The notes under the pieces are model-generated. The model saw only the letters and a list, made by a program, of their open reading frames with translations. It did no database searches and was not told the DNA's origin. This document shows, piece after piece, positions 53,809 to 63,680 of a stretch of 64,000 nucleotides of DNA. The position numbers were made by a program, and so were the translations under genes. Source of the stretch: Porphyrobacter sp. (GTDB lineage Bacteria > Pseudomonadota > Alphaproteobacteria > Sphingomonadales > Sphingomonadaceae). The stretch is taken from the NCBI GenBank assembly GCA_027531395.1, contig JAPZRO010000004.1:1-64000 (forward strand), written 5' to 3'. Position 1 is the first letter of the stretch; each line of letters begins with the position of its first letter.

Positions 53809-55881
53809 ATGACGAAACACTGGAAGAAGCTGGTTGCGCTGGCTGCCATCGCGTGGGCCGCCGCGCCTGCCCATGCCGAAAGCCTCACGCTCGCCTCGCC
53901 CGACGGGAAGATCACCGTCACCGTCAGCGACAATGGCGGGCAGGCGACCTATGCGGTCAGCTTCGAAGGCGAGCAGGTGATCGCGCCGTCCAAACTCGGG
54001 ATGCTGTTTGCCGAGCACCACGGCTTCGAGCGCGGCCTCGCCATCGCCGGCTCGACCCGCGCGAGCAAGGACACGACCTGGGAGCAGCCGTGGGGCGAGC
54101 GCCGTCTGGTGCGCGATCAGCACAACGAGCTCGCCGTCACCTTCGCCGCCAGCGAGGGCCCTGCGCGGGCGATGACCGTGCGCTTCCGCGCCTTCGATAC
54201 CGGCATCGGCTTCCGCTACGAGCTGGCCGAGCAGGAAGCGCTGCAAGGCGATATCGCCATCGTCGAGGAGCTGACCCAGTTCGGTGTCGGCGAGAAGACC
54301 ACCATGTGGTACACCCCCTCCGACGAGTTCAACCGGAACGAATATATCTACCGCATCGCACCCGCCGGGCAGGTCGACGATGCGCACACGCCCTCGACCT
54401 TCCGCACCACCACCGGCATCCACTTCGCGATCCACGAGGCCGCGCTGGTGGACTATTCCGCTATGTCATTGGATCAGCTGCGCCCGGGCAATTTCCAGGC
54501 GAACCTGAGGAACTGGGCGGGCGGGCCGAAGGTCAAGACCAAAGCCCCGTTCAAGTCCCCGTGGCGCACCATCCAGATCGCGCGCGATGCTGTCGGCCTG
54601 ATCAATTCCGACATCATCCTCAACCTCAACGAGCCCAACGCGCTCGGCGATGTCTCCTACGCCAAGCCCGGCAAATATGTCGGCATCTGGTGGGCGATGC
54701 ACATCAATGATCGCACCTGGGCGTCCGACCGCTATCACGGCGCCACCACCGAGGAAACCAAGCGCTATATCGACTTTGCCGCCAAGCACGGCTTTGCCGG
54801 CGTGCTGGTGGAAGGCTGGAACAAGGGCTGGGACGGCGACTGGTTCAACAACGGCGACCTGTTCAGCTTCACCGAGGCCTACCCGGACTACGACATCAAG
54901 GCCCTGAGCGAATATGCCGCGTCCAAGGGCGTGCAGATCATCGTCCACCACGAGACCTCGGCCAATCTCACCAATTACGAGAACCAGCTCGCAGCCGGGC
55001 TCGATCTCGTCCGCGCCATCGGCTCGCACTACGTGAAATCGGGCTATGTCTCGGACGCGGGCGATGCGGTGTGGGTGGATGACAAGGGCATCCGCCACTA
55101 CGAATATTACGATAGCCAGCGGATGATCGACCACCACATGACGGTGATCAAGGCCGCTGCCGAGCGCCAGATCGCCATGGACACACACGAGCCGGTCAAG
55201 GACACCGGCCTCAGGCGCACCTATCCCAACTGGATGACCCGCGAAGGCGCACGCGGCATGGAGTTCAACGCCTGGGGCTCGCCGCCCAATCCGCCGAGCC
55301 ACGAGCCGATGCTGGCCTTCACCGCGCTGCTGGCCGGCCCCTTCGACTACACGCCGGGCATCTTCGATCTGCGGCCCAACGAGCGCCCGCCGGTGCGCCC
55401 CGACATGCCGCGCGGCGATCCGAAGAACCGCCCGCAGACGACGCTCGCCAAGCAGCTGGCGACCTATGTGACGATCTACTCGCCGCTCCAGATGGCGGCC
55501 GACCTGCCCGAGAATTACGAGGCGCGGCTGGACGCCTTCCAGTTCATCAAGGACGTCGAGGCCGACTGGGAGGAGTCGATCGCACTGGCCGGCGAGGTCG
55601 GGCAATTCGTCGCGATGGCGCGGCAGGGGCGCAAGTCGAAGGAATGGTTCCTCGGCGCGGTGACGGACGAGAACCCGCGCGATCTGGCGCTGCCGCTCTC
55701 CTTCCTCGAGAAGGGCCGCAAATACCGCGCGCAGATCTACCGCGACGGTCCGGACGCGCATTGGGACACCAACCCCTATGCCATCGTGATCGAGGAGAAG
55801 ATCGTGACCGGCGGCGAGACCTTCGCCGTGTGGCTGGCAGCCTCGGGCGGGGTCGCGGTGCGCTTCATTCCGGTGAAGTGA
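53809..55881 (+). CDS. Secreted GH97 alpha-glucosidase (SusB-like)
   Basis: A 690-residue family 97 glycoside hydrolase with a signal peptide (AAAPAHAES, cleavage about 24), N-terminal beta-sandwich, (beta/alpha)8 barrel and C-terminal domain. Glutamates matching the catalytic set of inverting SusB enzymes are visible in HHETSA, THEPVKDTG and REGARGME. It would release glucose from malto-oligosaccharides in the periplasm. It is the last gene of the transporter/amylase operon. Confidence 0.9.
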   Translation: MTKHWKKLVALAAIAWAAAPAHAESLTLASPDGKITVTVSDNGGQATYAVSFEGEQVIAPSKLGMLFAEHHGFERGLAIAGSTRASKDTTWEQPWGERRLVRDQHNELAVTFAASEGPARAMTVRFRAFDTGIGFRYELAEQEALQGDIAIVEELTQFGVGEKTTMWYTPSDEFNRNEYIYRIAPAGQVDDAHTPSTFRTTTGIHFAIHEAALVDYSAMSLDQLRPGNFQANLRNWAGGPKVKTKAPFKSPWRTIQIARDAVGLINSDIILNLNEPNALGDVSYAKPGKYVGIWWAMHINDRTWASDRYHGATTEETKRYIDFAAKHGFAGVLVEGWNKGWDGDWFNNGDLFSFTEAYPDYDIKALSEYAASKGVQIIVHHETSANLTNYENQLAAGLDLVRAIGSHYVKSGYVSDAGDAVWVDDKGIRHYEYYDSQRMIDHHMTVIKAAAERQIAMDTHEPVKDTGLRRTYPNWMTREGARGMEFNAWGSPPNPPSHEPMLAFTALLAGPFDYTPGIFDLRPNERPPVRPDMPRGDPKNRPQTTLAKQLATYVTIYSPLQMAADLPENYEARLDAFQFIKDVEADWEESIALAGEVGQFVAMARQGRKSKEWFLGAVTDENPRDLALPLSFLEKGRKYRAQIYRDGPDAHWDTNPYAIVIEEKIVTGGETFAVWLAASGGVAVRFIPVK

Positions 55882-55895
55882 GGGCCAGACGAAAA

Positions 55896-55931
55896 GAGGG
55901 CGACCGCCTTCCCCCAAAGGCGACCGCCCTC
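55896..55931. terminator. Bidirectional hairpin between the glucan and photosynthesis loci
   Basis: GAGGGCG (55896-55902) pairs with CGCCCTC (55925-55931), with an internal loop and an inner GCCTT/AAGGC stem around CCCCC. It sits between convergent GH97 and hemA and can serve both strands. The T tract is weak. Confidence 0.55.
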
Positions 55932-55983
55932 ACGCACTCCCGTCCAAGGGAGAACCGGGTATTCCTGTCAGTGGGGACGCGCT

Positions 55984-57204
55984 CTAGGCGGCTTTTTCCA
56001 TCCGGGCGAGTTCGCAATGCGACCAGATCTCGCTCAATGCCTTGATCAGCCGGTCGATATCGCCGTCGGTGTGCACGGGTGAGGGCGTGACGCGCAGCCG
56101 CTCGGTGCCGACGGGGACGGTCGGGTAGTTGATCGGCTGCACATAGATGCCGTGGTTGTCCATCAGCCAGTCGCTGATCATCTTGCACTTCTTGGCGTCG
56201 CCCACCATCACCGGGATGATGTGGCTCGGGTTATCGAGGTGCGGGATGCCCATCAGGTCGAGCTTGCGGCGCACCTGCGCGACGCGCTCCTGCTGCAATT
56301 CGCGCTCGGCGCTCGACTGCTTGAGGTGACGGATGCTCGCCGCGGCGCCCGCGGCCACGGCCGGGGGCAGGGCGGTCGAGAAGATGAAGCCGCTCGCGAA
56401 GGAGCGCACGAAATCGATCAGGTTGGCCGAGGCCGCGATATAGCCGCCCATCACCCCGAAGGCCTTGCCCAGCGTGCCTTCGATCACGGTGATGCGGTCC
56501 ATCAGGCCTTCGCGCTCGGCAATCCCGCCGCCGCGCGGGCCGTAGAGGCCGACCGCGTGGACTTCGTCGATATAGCTCATCGCGCCGTGTTTCTCGCACA
56601 CGTCGAGGATCTCGGCGATCGGGGCAATGTCGCCGTCCATCGAATAGACGCTCTCGAAGGCGACCAGCTTGGGCACTTCGGGGCCGTATTGCGACAGCAG
56701 CTCGTCGAGATGGGCGACGTCATTGTGGCGCCAGATCTTGTAGGGCGCCCGGCTGTAACGGATGCCTTCGATCATCGAGGCGTGATTGAGCGCGTCGGAG
56801 AACACCACGCAGCCCGGAATCTTGCCCGCCAGCGTGCCGAGGCCCGCCCAGTTCGAGACATAGCCGCTGGTGAACAGCAGCGCGCTTTCCTTGTTGTGGA
56901 GATCGGCCAGTTCCCGCTCGAGCAGCACGTGATAGTGGTTGGTGCCCGAGATGTTGCGCGTGCCGCCCGCACCCGCACCGCATTCGTCGAGGCAGTTGTG
57001 CATCGCTTCGAGCACCGCCGGGTGCTGGCCCATGCCGAGATAGTCGTTCGAGCACCACACGGTCACCGCCTGGGTGTCTTCCTCGATGAAGCGCGTGGCG
57101 TGAGGGAACTTGCCGCGATGGCGCTTGATATCGGTGAAGACGCGATACCGCCCGTCAGCGCGCACAGTATCCAGCTCGCTGGCGAAGAAGGCTTCGAAGT
57201 CCAT
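55984..57204 (-). CDS. hemA: 5-aminolevulinate synthase
   Basis: Makes 5-aminolevulinate from glycine and succinyl-CoA, the first step to haem and bacteriochlorophyll in alphaproteobacteria. The 406-residue PLP enzyme has CSNDYLGM at the substrate site, the glycine-rich [13 protein letters not shown], the PLP aspartate region [10 protein letters not shown] and the lysine of GTLGKAFG. The ATG at 57204 (AGAGGG upstream) is preferred to 57225. Its place at the end of the photosynthesis cluster ties precursor supply to pigment synthesis. Confidence 0.96.
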   Translation of the reverse strand: MDFEAFFASELDTVRADGRYRVFTDIKRHRGKFPHATRFIEEDTQAVTVWCSNDYLGMGQHPAVLEAMHNCLDECGAGAGGTRNISGTNHYHVLLERELADLHNKESALLFTSGYVSNWAGLGTLAGKIPGCVVFSDALNHASMIEGIRYSRAPYKIWRHNDVAHLDELLSQYGPEVPKLVAFESVYSMDGDIAPIAEILDVCEKHGAMSYIDEVHAVGLYGPRGGGIAEREGLMDRITVIEGTLGKAFGVMGGYIAASANLIDFVRSFASGFIFSTALPPAVAAGAAASIRHLKQSSAERELQQERVAQVRRKLDLMGIPHLDNPSHIIPVMVGDAKKCKMISDWLMDNHGIYVQPINYPTVPVGTERLRVTPSPVHTDGDIDRLIKALSEIWSHCELARMEKAA

Positions 57205-57235
57205 GGGTTTTCCCTCTGTTTCCATGATTATGTTC

Positions 57236-58030
57236 TCAATTCCGGGTCGTCTGCGCAGGGGTCTTGCGCTGTGGAAGGGCCCAGCCCCACAGCATTCCGT
57301 CACGGAATGGCAGGGCTAGGAACAGGTGTTCGAGCACGCCGAGCAGCGCCAGCGTGGTCAGCAGGCTTGCGCCGACCATCTCGGCGCTGCCGACCGGCGC
57401 GGCGAGCGCCATTTGCGCAAACCACCAGGTCGCTGCCGCGATGCCGAGGATCGACAGGGGCAGCAGCACCGTCATGCGGTTGCGGCCGAAATAGGTCTTC
57501 AGATAGGCGAGATGCTCGGGCAGCATTTCCGAGGTGGTGTTGGGCACCCCGACGAAGAGGTTGATCTTCGAGACCAGCCGCATCGCGAACATCAGCACGA
57601 ACACGGTCGCGCCGATCTGGTTGGGCACGTCCCACGAGAGCGAGATCAGCAGCAGCGCGGTGAGCGCCAGCGCGACTTCGTGATGCATCACGGTGGATGC
57701 CGCCTGCCGGAAGCGGGCGATGCCGGTCAGCGACGGATCGGCCGGACCACGCCGCGGTCCGGCGGCCGCGCCGGTGAGGAAGGCGAGCTCGTGCCAGCCC
57801 CACACCATCAGCGCGCCGATGAAGCCGAGATAGACCGCCCACACCTCGGCCGAGAGCGAGGCGACGAGGATCACCACCAGTCCGGTGATGCCGGCAACGC
57901 CGCCGATCATCATCGAGCGGTTGAAGGTGGAACGCTCGCGGTTATCCGCCCATGCGATCAGGCCGGTGGCGATGAACCAGATCGCCACCGTCACGATGAA
58001 CGGAACAATGTGACCGTGCCAGCTTACCAC
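57236..58030 (-). CDS. puhE: Photosynthetic complex assembly protein PuhE
   Basis: A 264-residue multi-helix membrane protein of the PuhE/DUF3623 family. It is found only in photosynthesis clusters of purple bacteria, where it affects reaction-centre/LH1 assembly. [16 protein letters not shown] at the N-terminus and [11 protein letters not shown] are characteristic. The GTG at 58030 lies seven bases inside acsF, so the pair are co-translated. hemA follows after 31 bases. Confidence 0.88.
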   Translation of the reverse strand: MVSWHGHIVPFIVTVAIWFIATGLIAWADNRERSTFNRSMMIGGVAGITGLVVILVASLSAEVWAVYLGFIGALMVWGWHELAFLTGAAAGPRRGPADPSLTGIARFRQAASTVMHHEVALALTALLLISLSWDVPNQIGATVFVLMFAMRLVSKINLFVGVPNTTSEMLPEHLAYLKTYFGRNRMTVLLPLSILGIAAATWWFAQMALAAPVGSAEMVGASLLTTLALLGVLEHLFLALPFRDGMLWGWALPQRKTPAQTTRN

Positions 58031-59106
58031 GCGGGCTGCAGCCTGATCGAGTTGGGCAGGGCGTTCGACTTGGTCGGGTGGAGATAGAGCCGCGCGAAGT
58101 TGAACGCGGCCCCCGCCATTCCCGATGCGCGCAGGGCAAGGCCCGTCAGCCCGCCGCGCGCTTTGCCTTCCTCGATCCGCTCGGCGGCGAGGCGCATGTT
58201 CTCCATCAGGCGGCGGAAGGCCGGGCTGTCGATGTCGAGCTCGACCGGATAGACCTGACGGGTGATCTGGTTGCAGACCTCGAACACCTGCCAGTCATAG
58301 TCGGTCGGATTGACCCCCAGCGCCTTGTGGAAGGCGGGGCGCGCATGGTCGCGGACATACATCGTGGCATAGACAGCGACGAGGAAGAACCGGATCCACA
58401 GCTTGTTGAGCCCGGTCAGCAGCTTGGGATCGGCGCGCATAATCATGGCGAAAGCCTCGCCGTGCCGGAACTCGTCGTTGCACCACTGTTCGAACCAGTC
58501 GAAGATCGGGTGGAACTTGTATTCCGGGTTCTTGGCGAGCTGCCGGTAGATCGTGATGTAGCGCGCGTAGCCGATCTTCTCCGACAGGTAGACCGAGTAG
58601 AAGATGAACTTCGGCTTGAAATAGTGGTATTTCTTGGACTTGGTGAGGAAGCCCAGATTGATCCCGATGCCCTCGTCCTTCAGTGTTTCGTTGATGAAGC
58701 CGGCATGGCGGCTTTCATCGCGGGCCAGCAGCTTGAACAGCTGCTTCATATCGGGGTTCTTGGTCCGCTTGGCGATTTCGGCGTAGAGGATGCAGCCGGA
58801 AAATTCGCTGGTCAGCGAGGACACCAGAAAGTCGATGAATTCGGCGCGCAACTCGGGTTCGAGCGCGCTGATCACCCCGTCGAAGCTCTCATTCTTGCGG
58901 AAGTGCTTCTTGTTGGGATCGTCCACCATGTCGGCCATCAGCTGGTCCCACTCGGCGCGCACGAGGCTGACGTCGATCTTGTCGAGCGCGTCGAAATCGG
59001 TGGTGTAGAACCGCGGGGAGAGCACGGTCTCATGGGTCGCCATCGCCAGCGTGTCGGGCTTCGCAGCATCCTGGCCTGCGGCGGTGATGGTCGAATGGGC
59101 GTTCAT
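58024..59106 (-). CDS. acsF: Mg-protoporphyrin IX monomethyl ester oxidative cyclase
   Basis: The diiron oxygenase that uses O2 to close ring E of bacteriochlorophyll, the aerobic alternative to BchE. The 360-residue protein has the ferritin-like metal motifs DESRH ([10 protein letters not shown]) and DEFRH ([10 protein letters not shown]) plus upstream carboxylates. The ATG at 59106 overlaps the stop of the small gene before it (ATGA). Presence of AcsF supports pigment synthesis in air. Confidence 0.95.
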   Translation of the reverse strand: MNAHSTITAAGQDAAKPDTLAMATHETVLSPRFYTTDFDALDKIDVSLVRAEWDQLMADMVDDPNKKHFRKNESFDGVISALEPELRAEFIDFLVSSLTSEFSGCILYAEIAKRTKNPDMKQLFKLLARDESRHAGFINETLKDEGIGINLGFLTKSKKYHYFKPKFIFYSVYLSEKIGYARYITIYRQLAKNPEYKFHPIFDWFEQWCNDEFRHGEAFAMIMRADPKLLTGLNKLWIRFFLVAVYATMYVRDHARPAFHKALGVNPTDYDWQVFEVCNQITRQVYPVELDIDSPAFRRLMENMRLAAERIEEGKARGGLTGLALRASGMAGAAFNFARLYLHPTKSNALPNSIRLQPAW

Positions 59107-59411
59107 CTCAGGCTCCCGGGGTTGAAACTGACTTCGTAGAGTTCGGTGAGATCGAAATAGGCGGCCAGCCTGGTCCATGCTCGGGTGAAGGCGGTGGCAC
59201 GCTTGACGGTCGCAAGGCGGGTGAACTGGAGGCTCTGCCCGAAATCCACCGTCATCGGTGCACCGTGCACCTGCACCTCGTCACCGGGGTAGAGCGGAAT
59301 ATCGCCTTCAAGCTCGACATGGGCGTGGAAGTGCTCCGGGCTCTGCTCGATCGTGATCGTGCAGGGCACATCGAAGCTGCGCGGACCCTGGCCGAGGAAC
59401 AGCAGCGCCAT
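59103..59411 (-). CDS. Small conserved protein of the photosynthesis cluster
   Basis: A 102-residue soluble protein with no signal or membrane helix: [25 protein letters not shown]... and a [10 protein letters not shown] loop, ending [17 protein letters not shown]. It lies between puhC and acsF, where other aerobic phototrophs also carry a short unnamed gene. It is coupled to both (one-base and ATGA overlaps). A role in AcsF or complex assembly is inferred from position only. Confidence 0.75.
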   Translation of the reverse strand: MALLFLGQGPRSFDVPCTITIEQSPEHFHAHVELEGDIPLYPGDEVQVHGAPMTVDFGQSLQFTRLATVKRATAFTRAWTRLAAYFDLTELYEVSFNPGSLR

Positions 59412-59896
59412 CAGGGCGCCTCCTTCTTGGGCAGCATCCCGGCATAGACCGCGCGGTTGTCAGGTCCGAACGAGGACACCTCGACCCGGAACCCCGTGGC
59501 CGGATCGCTCAGGGTCATGCCGCCGTCGTCCCACTCGGTGAGCTGGAAGGGCACTTCCGGCCCAAGCCCGCGGATGCGGCGCTGGTGGACGAGACTGCGC
59601 ACAGTGGCGCGGATGAAACCGCCCTGGCCGGGGGTGAAGCGGCCCAGCACCATGGTGCGGTTCCCGTCTTCCACGCGGACCGTGCCGTCGGGCTCGTCGA
59701 AGAAGCGCAGGGTGCGCTCCGCCACCGGCTGGATGCCCCTTTCGGCGCGGGCCACTTCGGGCACGGCGCTGCGCTCGAAAAAGCCGAGCCGGACCGAGGC
59801 GGTGAGCGCGAGCGAGATCAGCACGATCCCGCCCATCAGCATCAGCGGCACCTTGTGGACGGTGACTTCGTCCTTCTCGTATTCGCGAACGATCAT
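59411..59896 (-). CDS. puhC: Photosynthetic complex assembly protein PuhC
   Basis: A 161-residue protein with one N-terminal membrane helix (about residues 17-37) and a periplasmic beta-rich domain (RTLRFFDEPDGTVRVED, GFIRATVRSLVHQRR). PuhC is needed for efficient LH1 and reaction-centre assembly. Its ATG overlaps the puhB stop by four bases. Confidence 0.88.
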   Translation of the reverse strand: MIVREYEKDEVTVHKVPLMLMGGIVLISLALTASVRLGFFERSAVPEVARAERGIQPVAERTLRFFDEPDGTVRVEDGNRTMVLGRFTPGQGGFIRATVRSLVHQRRIRGLGPEVPFQLTEWDDGGMTLSDPATGFRVEVSSFGPDNRAVYAGMLPKKEAP

Positions 59897-60669
59897 GCGG
59901 GTGCTCCCTCCAGTCCCTTGTCGCCGAGGCCGGCATCGCCCGCACGCTTCACCACCGCTGCCCGCGCGAGCGCCGGAGCGGCAACCGGGACGTGATGGCC
60001 GGCCGTGGCGGCCTCATCCTTGATCTCGGTCAAATTCAGCTCGATTTCGCCAAACTGGGCGCGCACTTGCGCGATCATCTGCGCGAGGGCCGCGGCATCG
60101 GGCACGGCGCGCAGCATCGGCTGCGGCATGGCGTAGCGCCACGGGCGCACGTGCGGCCACAGCAGGACATGGCCGAGCAGACGCTCGCCGCCGAGTTCCA
60201 GCGCGATGTCGCCATGGCCGCCGGGGCGCGGGCGCAGATGCGCCGCCTTGACCTGCTTCAACGGCACGTTGATGCGCGTCTCGATCGCCATGCCGATACG
60301 CATGATGAGGCGCACGTCGGTGAGGATGTAGAGCGTGCTGCGCGCGCTCAGCCAGGCCAGCAGATAGAGCAGCGCCACCAGCACCACTCCGGTTCCGGCC
60401 GCGAACAGCGCTGCGCCGGTGTTGCCAAGCGCCACACCGATCACCGCCAGCGCGGCCATGTAGAGGCCGGCCTTGTGGGCGTGGAACGCGGTGCGGGCGA
60501 GCAGGCCGAAGTCGGGACGGCCCTTCCACAGCACCTTTTCGTCGGGCGCCGGGGTGCCGAGCCGGTCGCCGTGGGCGGTCGGCCCGTCGTTTTCCAGCTC
60601 GGCGTGGTCAATCCCGGCGGACAGCGACAGGTCCGTCGCTGCCCGCTCTGCGGTTTCGGTCAGAGCCAC
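59893..60669 (-). CDS. puhB: Reaction-centre assembly protein PuhB
   Basis: A 258-residue membrane protein with an N-terminal cytoplasmic segment, two helices (about residues 68-112) and a bacterial PH domain (STLYILTDVRLIMRIGMAIE...). PuhB dimerises and supports reaction-centre assembly. The GTG start at 60669 lies inside the puhA 3' end (10-base overlap); no closer ATG exists. Confidence 0.88.
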   Translation of the reverse strand: MALTETAERAATDLSLSAGIDHAELENDGPTAHGDRLGTPAPDEKVLWKGRPDFGLLARTAFHAHKAGLYMAALAVIGVALGNTGAALFAAGTGVVLVALLYLLAWLSARSTLYILTDVRLIMRIGMAIETRINVPLKQVKAAHLRPRPGGHGDIALELGGERLLGHVLLWPHVRPWRYAMPQPMLRAVPDAAALAQMIAQVRAQFGEIELNLTEIKDEAATAGHHVPVAAPALARAAVVKRAGDAGLGDKGLEGAPA

Positions 60670-61466
60670 GGTTCAGCCCTTTCCGGGGTCGCATACATGT
60701 AACCGCCGCCGTAGTAGGCCTGCACGCGGTCTTCCTCGTAGCGGGTGATGATGCCCGGGGTCTCGAGGGCGGGCACGTCGTCGAACTGGGCGGAGGTGAT
60801 CGCGTCGATCTCGACGAACTTGGGCTTGTCCTCGACGATCGGGAGCAGCGCATCGAGCAGGCTGTTGCCATGCACCACGGCGACCATCATCGGGGCGAGC
60901 ACCTTCTTGCCGCTGGTGGTCTCGACTTCGAGATAGCGGATGATGTGCTCGGCCTGATCGACCCAGATGTCGCTCACCTTGCCCACGGTCACGCCGTCGG
61001 CAGCCACCACCGGCCAGCCGATCAATTGCGGATCATTGGGCGAGACGATCAGTTCGTGGCTGTTGGCGATCGGGACGATGCGCGGACGGCCGTCGAAGGT
61101 GAGATCGGGATACTTCGCACGGTTGGCCCAGGCGGCCGGGCCCATGCCGTCCTTCATCGGATTGCCGGTCGGCACCCAGGGTGCGCCAGCGGCGTTGAAG
61201 GCCTGCACGGCGGGAACGTTGATGTCGTCACGCGCGACGTCCTCGGGCACGTAGGTGCCGCGGCCGTTGGGCAGCTGGAAGCTCTTCTTGCCGGTGTCGA
61301 ACAGGCTGCCGGGGTGGATCCGGCCGGTCTGCTCGTCCTCAAGCGGGTAGCCTTCGCGGCGGCTTTCCTTGTTGAGGTAGAACACCAGGGCGACGAAGAA
61401 GCCGAAGAACAGCAGAAAGGCGAGTTCGGCCACATCGAATGTGCCGACAATATAGGCGTGGTTCAT
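60660..61466 (-). CDS. puhA: Photosynthetic reaction centre H subunit
   Basis: The H subunit that caps the L/M core on the cytoplasmic side and tunes quinone reduction. The 268-residue protein has its single membrane helix at about residues 12-32 (VAELAFLLFFGFFVALVFYL), then a PRC-barrel cytoplasmic domain (GWPVVAADGVTVGKVSDIWVD). The L, M and antenna genes (puf) are not in this window. It is 73 bases downstream of lhaA and starts the puhABC block. Confidence 0.96.
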   Translation of the reverse strand: MNHAYIVGTFDVAELAFLLFFGFFVALVFYLNKESRREGYPLEDEQTGRIHPGSLFDTGKKSFQLPNGRGTYVPEDVARDDINVPAVQAFNAAGAPWVPTGNPMKDGMGPAAWANRAKYPDLTFDGRPRIVPIANSHELIVSPNDPQLIGWPVVAADGVTVGKVSDIWVDQAEHIIRYLEVETTSGKKVLAPMMVAVVHGNSLLDALLPIVEDKPKFVEIDAITSAQFDDVPALETPGIITRYEEDRVQAYYGGGYMYATPERAEPWL

Positions 61467-61539
61467 TTCACGTTCCTCTCATGAATTGGGTCGGCTGAGG
61501 CGGAGCCGGGCAGGATATTGGACGGGCGGGCACGGGTAA

Positions 61540-62979
61540 TCATGTCGGAAACTCCCTCAGGCCGAAGGGCTGCCCCTGCAGGTCGGCTTCCTCGGGAGAA
61601 CGGTTGCGCCGCAGGCCGACGAGCGGCCCCAGCGCGGCGAGCCCTGCCAGAAGCAGGGCAATCTCGAGTGTGTAGACGGTGGCATAGCCGCTCGCGCGGG
61701 TCGCGGCGCTGACCGGCTCGGTGCCGCTCTGCACCATCGCCGCAACGCCGTCGCGCAGCAGGCCGCCCACCGCGATGCCGAAGCCGGCGCAGGTTGCCTG
61801 CACGGCGCCCCAGGCACCCAGCGCCAGACCGGCGGTCTCGGTCTTGGCAATGCTCATCGCCTCCATCAGCGTGCCGACCGAGAACAGCCCGAGCCCGAGC
61901 CCGATCCCCAGCGCGCCGCAATAGAGCATTCCCGCCGCCGCAAACGGCCCGGCGAACAGCACCAGCAGGAAGGCATTGATTCCGATCACCAGACCCGCGC
62001 CGGCCAGCCGCAGCTGGTCCCACCCGCGGCCCAGCAGCCGGCCTGAAAGCATGAAGCCCAGCAGCGAGCCCAGCGCCCAGGCGCCCGTCAGCCCGGTGGT
62101 CGCCCCGACCGACAGGCCGAGGATCTCGCCGCCATAAGGTTCGAGTAGCGCGTCCTGCATCGCAAAGCCCATCGCCCCGATACCGATCGCCACCAGCAGC
62201 CGCGCATTGCGGCCATCGTTGACGAAGGCCTGCCACAGTTCCGAGAAGGTCGGCGTCTCGCGATCAGGCGCGGTGATCTTGGGATTGCGCGCTTCCTGCT
62301 TCCACAGGGCGGTGACGTTGAGCACGATGGTCAGCACCGCGCAGCCCTGGATCACCTGCACCAGCTTGGTCGCGCTGTAGTCGAGCAGCACGCCACCGAT
62401 CACGAAGGCGGCGAACATCATGCCGACCAGCAGCATGACATAGAGCAGCGCCACCGCACGCGGGCGCTTGTCCTCGGGCGCAAGATCGGTCGCCAGCGCG
62501 AGGCCGGCAGTCTGGGTGACGTGAAAGCCGGTGCCGGTCATAAGGAAGGCCGCGGTGGCGGCCACCAGACCGACCTCGAAGCGTTCGGGAATGCCGAGCA
62601 GCAGCAGCGCGAAGGGCATGATCGCCAGCCCGCCGAACTGCAGGATCGAGCCGAACCAGATATAGGGCACGCGCCGCCAGCCGAGCACCGAGCGGTGCGT
62701 GTCGGAGCGGTGCCCGATCAGCGCGCGGAACGGCGCGACCAGCAGCGGCACCGCGATCAGCAGCGCCACCAGCCAGGTCGGCGTGCCGAGCTCCACCACC
62801 ATGACCCGGTTCAAGGTGCCGTTCAGCAGCACCGTCGCCATCCCCACCGTCACCTGGAACAGCGACAGGCGCAGCAGCCGGCCCAGCGGCAGGTCTGCGC
62901 TCGCCGCATCCGCAAAGGGCAGGAGGCGGAACGCCACCTCGGTCCAGTGCGGTGGCTTCGGGCGGGCGGGAGGCTTCAT
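61540..62979 (-). CDS. lhaA: LhaA/PucC-family light-harvesting assembly protein
   Basis: A 479-residue, 12-helix MFS-like protein of the PucC/BCH2 family, required for LH1 assembly. Characteristic segments are TVGMATVLLNGTLNRVMVVELG, IGHRSDTHRSVLGWRRVPYIW and GLALATDLAPEDKRPRAVALLY. It overlaps bchM by four bases. Its position between bchM and puhA is the classic order. Confidence 0.92.
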   Translation of the reverse strand: MKPPARPKPPHWTEVAFRLLPFADAASADLPLGRLLRLSLFQVTVGMATVLLNGTLNRVMVVELGTPTWLVALLIAVPLLVAPFRALIGHRSDTHRSVLGWRRVPYIWFGSILQFGGLAIMPFALLLLGIPERFEVGLVAATAAFLMTGTGFHVTQTAGLALATDLAPEDKRPRAVALLYVMLLVGMMFAAFVIGGVLLDYSATKLVQVIQGCAVLTIVLNVTALWKQEARNPKITAPDRETPTFSELWQAFVNDGRNARLLVAIGIGAMGFAMQDALLEPYGGEILGLSVGATTGLTGAWALGSLLGFMLSGRLLGRGWDQLRLAGAGLVIGINAFLLVLFAGPFAAAGMLYCGALGIGLGLGLFSVGTLMEAMSIAKTETAGLALGAWGAVQATCAGFGIAVGGLLRDGVAAMVQSGTEPVSAATRASGYATVYTLEIALLLAGLAALGPLVGLRRNRSPEEADLQGQPFGLREFPT

Positions 62980-63679
62980 CCGTGCCTCACCAGTTCAATC
63001 GCCTGCGAGGTGTAGAACCCGCTGGTGATGCGGCGGGTGCGGCCGATGCTCCAGCCGTCAAGGGCGGCAAGCCGCTTGCGGATGTCGCTTTCGGCGGTCG
63101 GGACGATCGCCGGCGAGCGGTCGGACTTCGGGAAGGCCTTGCCGATCGTGTACATCGTCTGCAGCAGCCGCGTGCGCGGCGCGAAGGTGAACAGGATCGA
63201 ACCCGTGGTGCGCTCGGCCAGTTCGGCCAGCGCGGCGACCAGATCGTCGGGCTGGTAGTGGATCAGCGAATCCATCGCCACCACATGGGCGAAGGTGCCC
63301 AGCGCCGGATCGAGCATGTCGCCCGAGCGCCAGTGGATCCGCCCGTGGCCGATGAAGGAGGGCGTGCGCTGGCGGGCGACCTCGACGAGGCCGGCGGCGA
63401 CGTCGATCCCGGTCACCTCGGCCCCGCGGCAGGCCGCCGCGATCGACAGCGCGCCGGTGCCGCAACCCGCATCGAGGATCTTGGTGCGGCGCAGGTCGGT
63501 CGGCAGCCACGACAGCAGCGTGGAGCGCATTTCCTCGCGCCCGGCGCGCACCGTGGCGCGGATGCCGCTGACCTTGGCATCGGAGGTGAGATCGATCCAC
63601 GCCTGCCGCGCGGTGCTGTCGAAATAGGTCGCCAGCGCCTCGCGCTGGTCGTCATAGCGGGAGGGAAGCCGCGTCGCCA

Positions 63680-63680
<1 letters not shown>
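62976..63680 (-). CDS. bchM: Mg-protoporphyrin IX O-methyltransferase
   Basis: Methylates the C13 propionate of Mg-protoporphyrin IX, giving the substrate of AcsF. The 234-residue class I methyltransferase has the SAM loop ILDAGCGTGALSIAAA (about residue 65), AMDSLIHYQPDDL and a C-terminal GRTRRITSGFYTSQAIELVRHG. Its ATG shares one base with the bchL stop. Confidence 0.95.
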
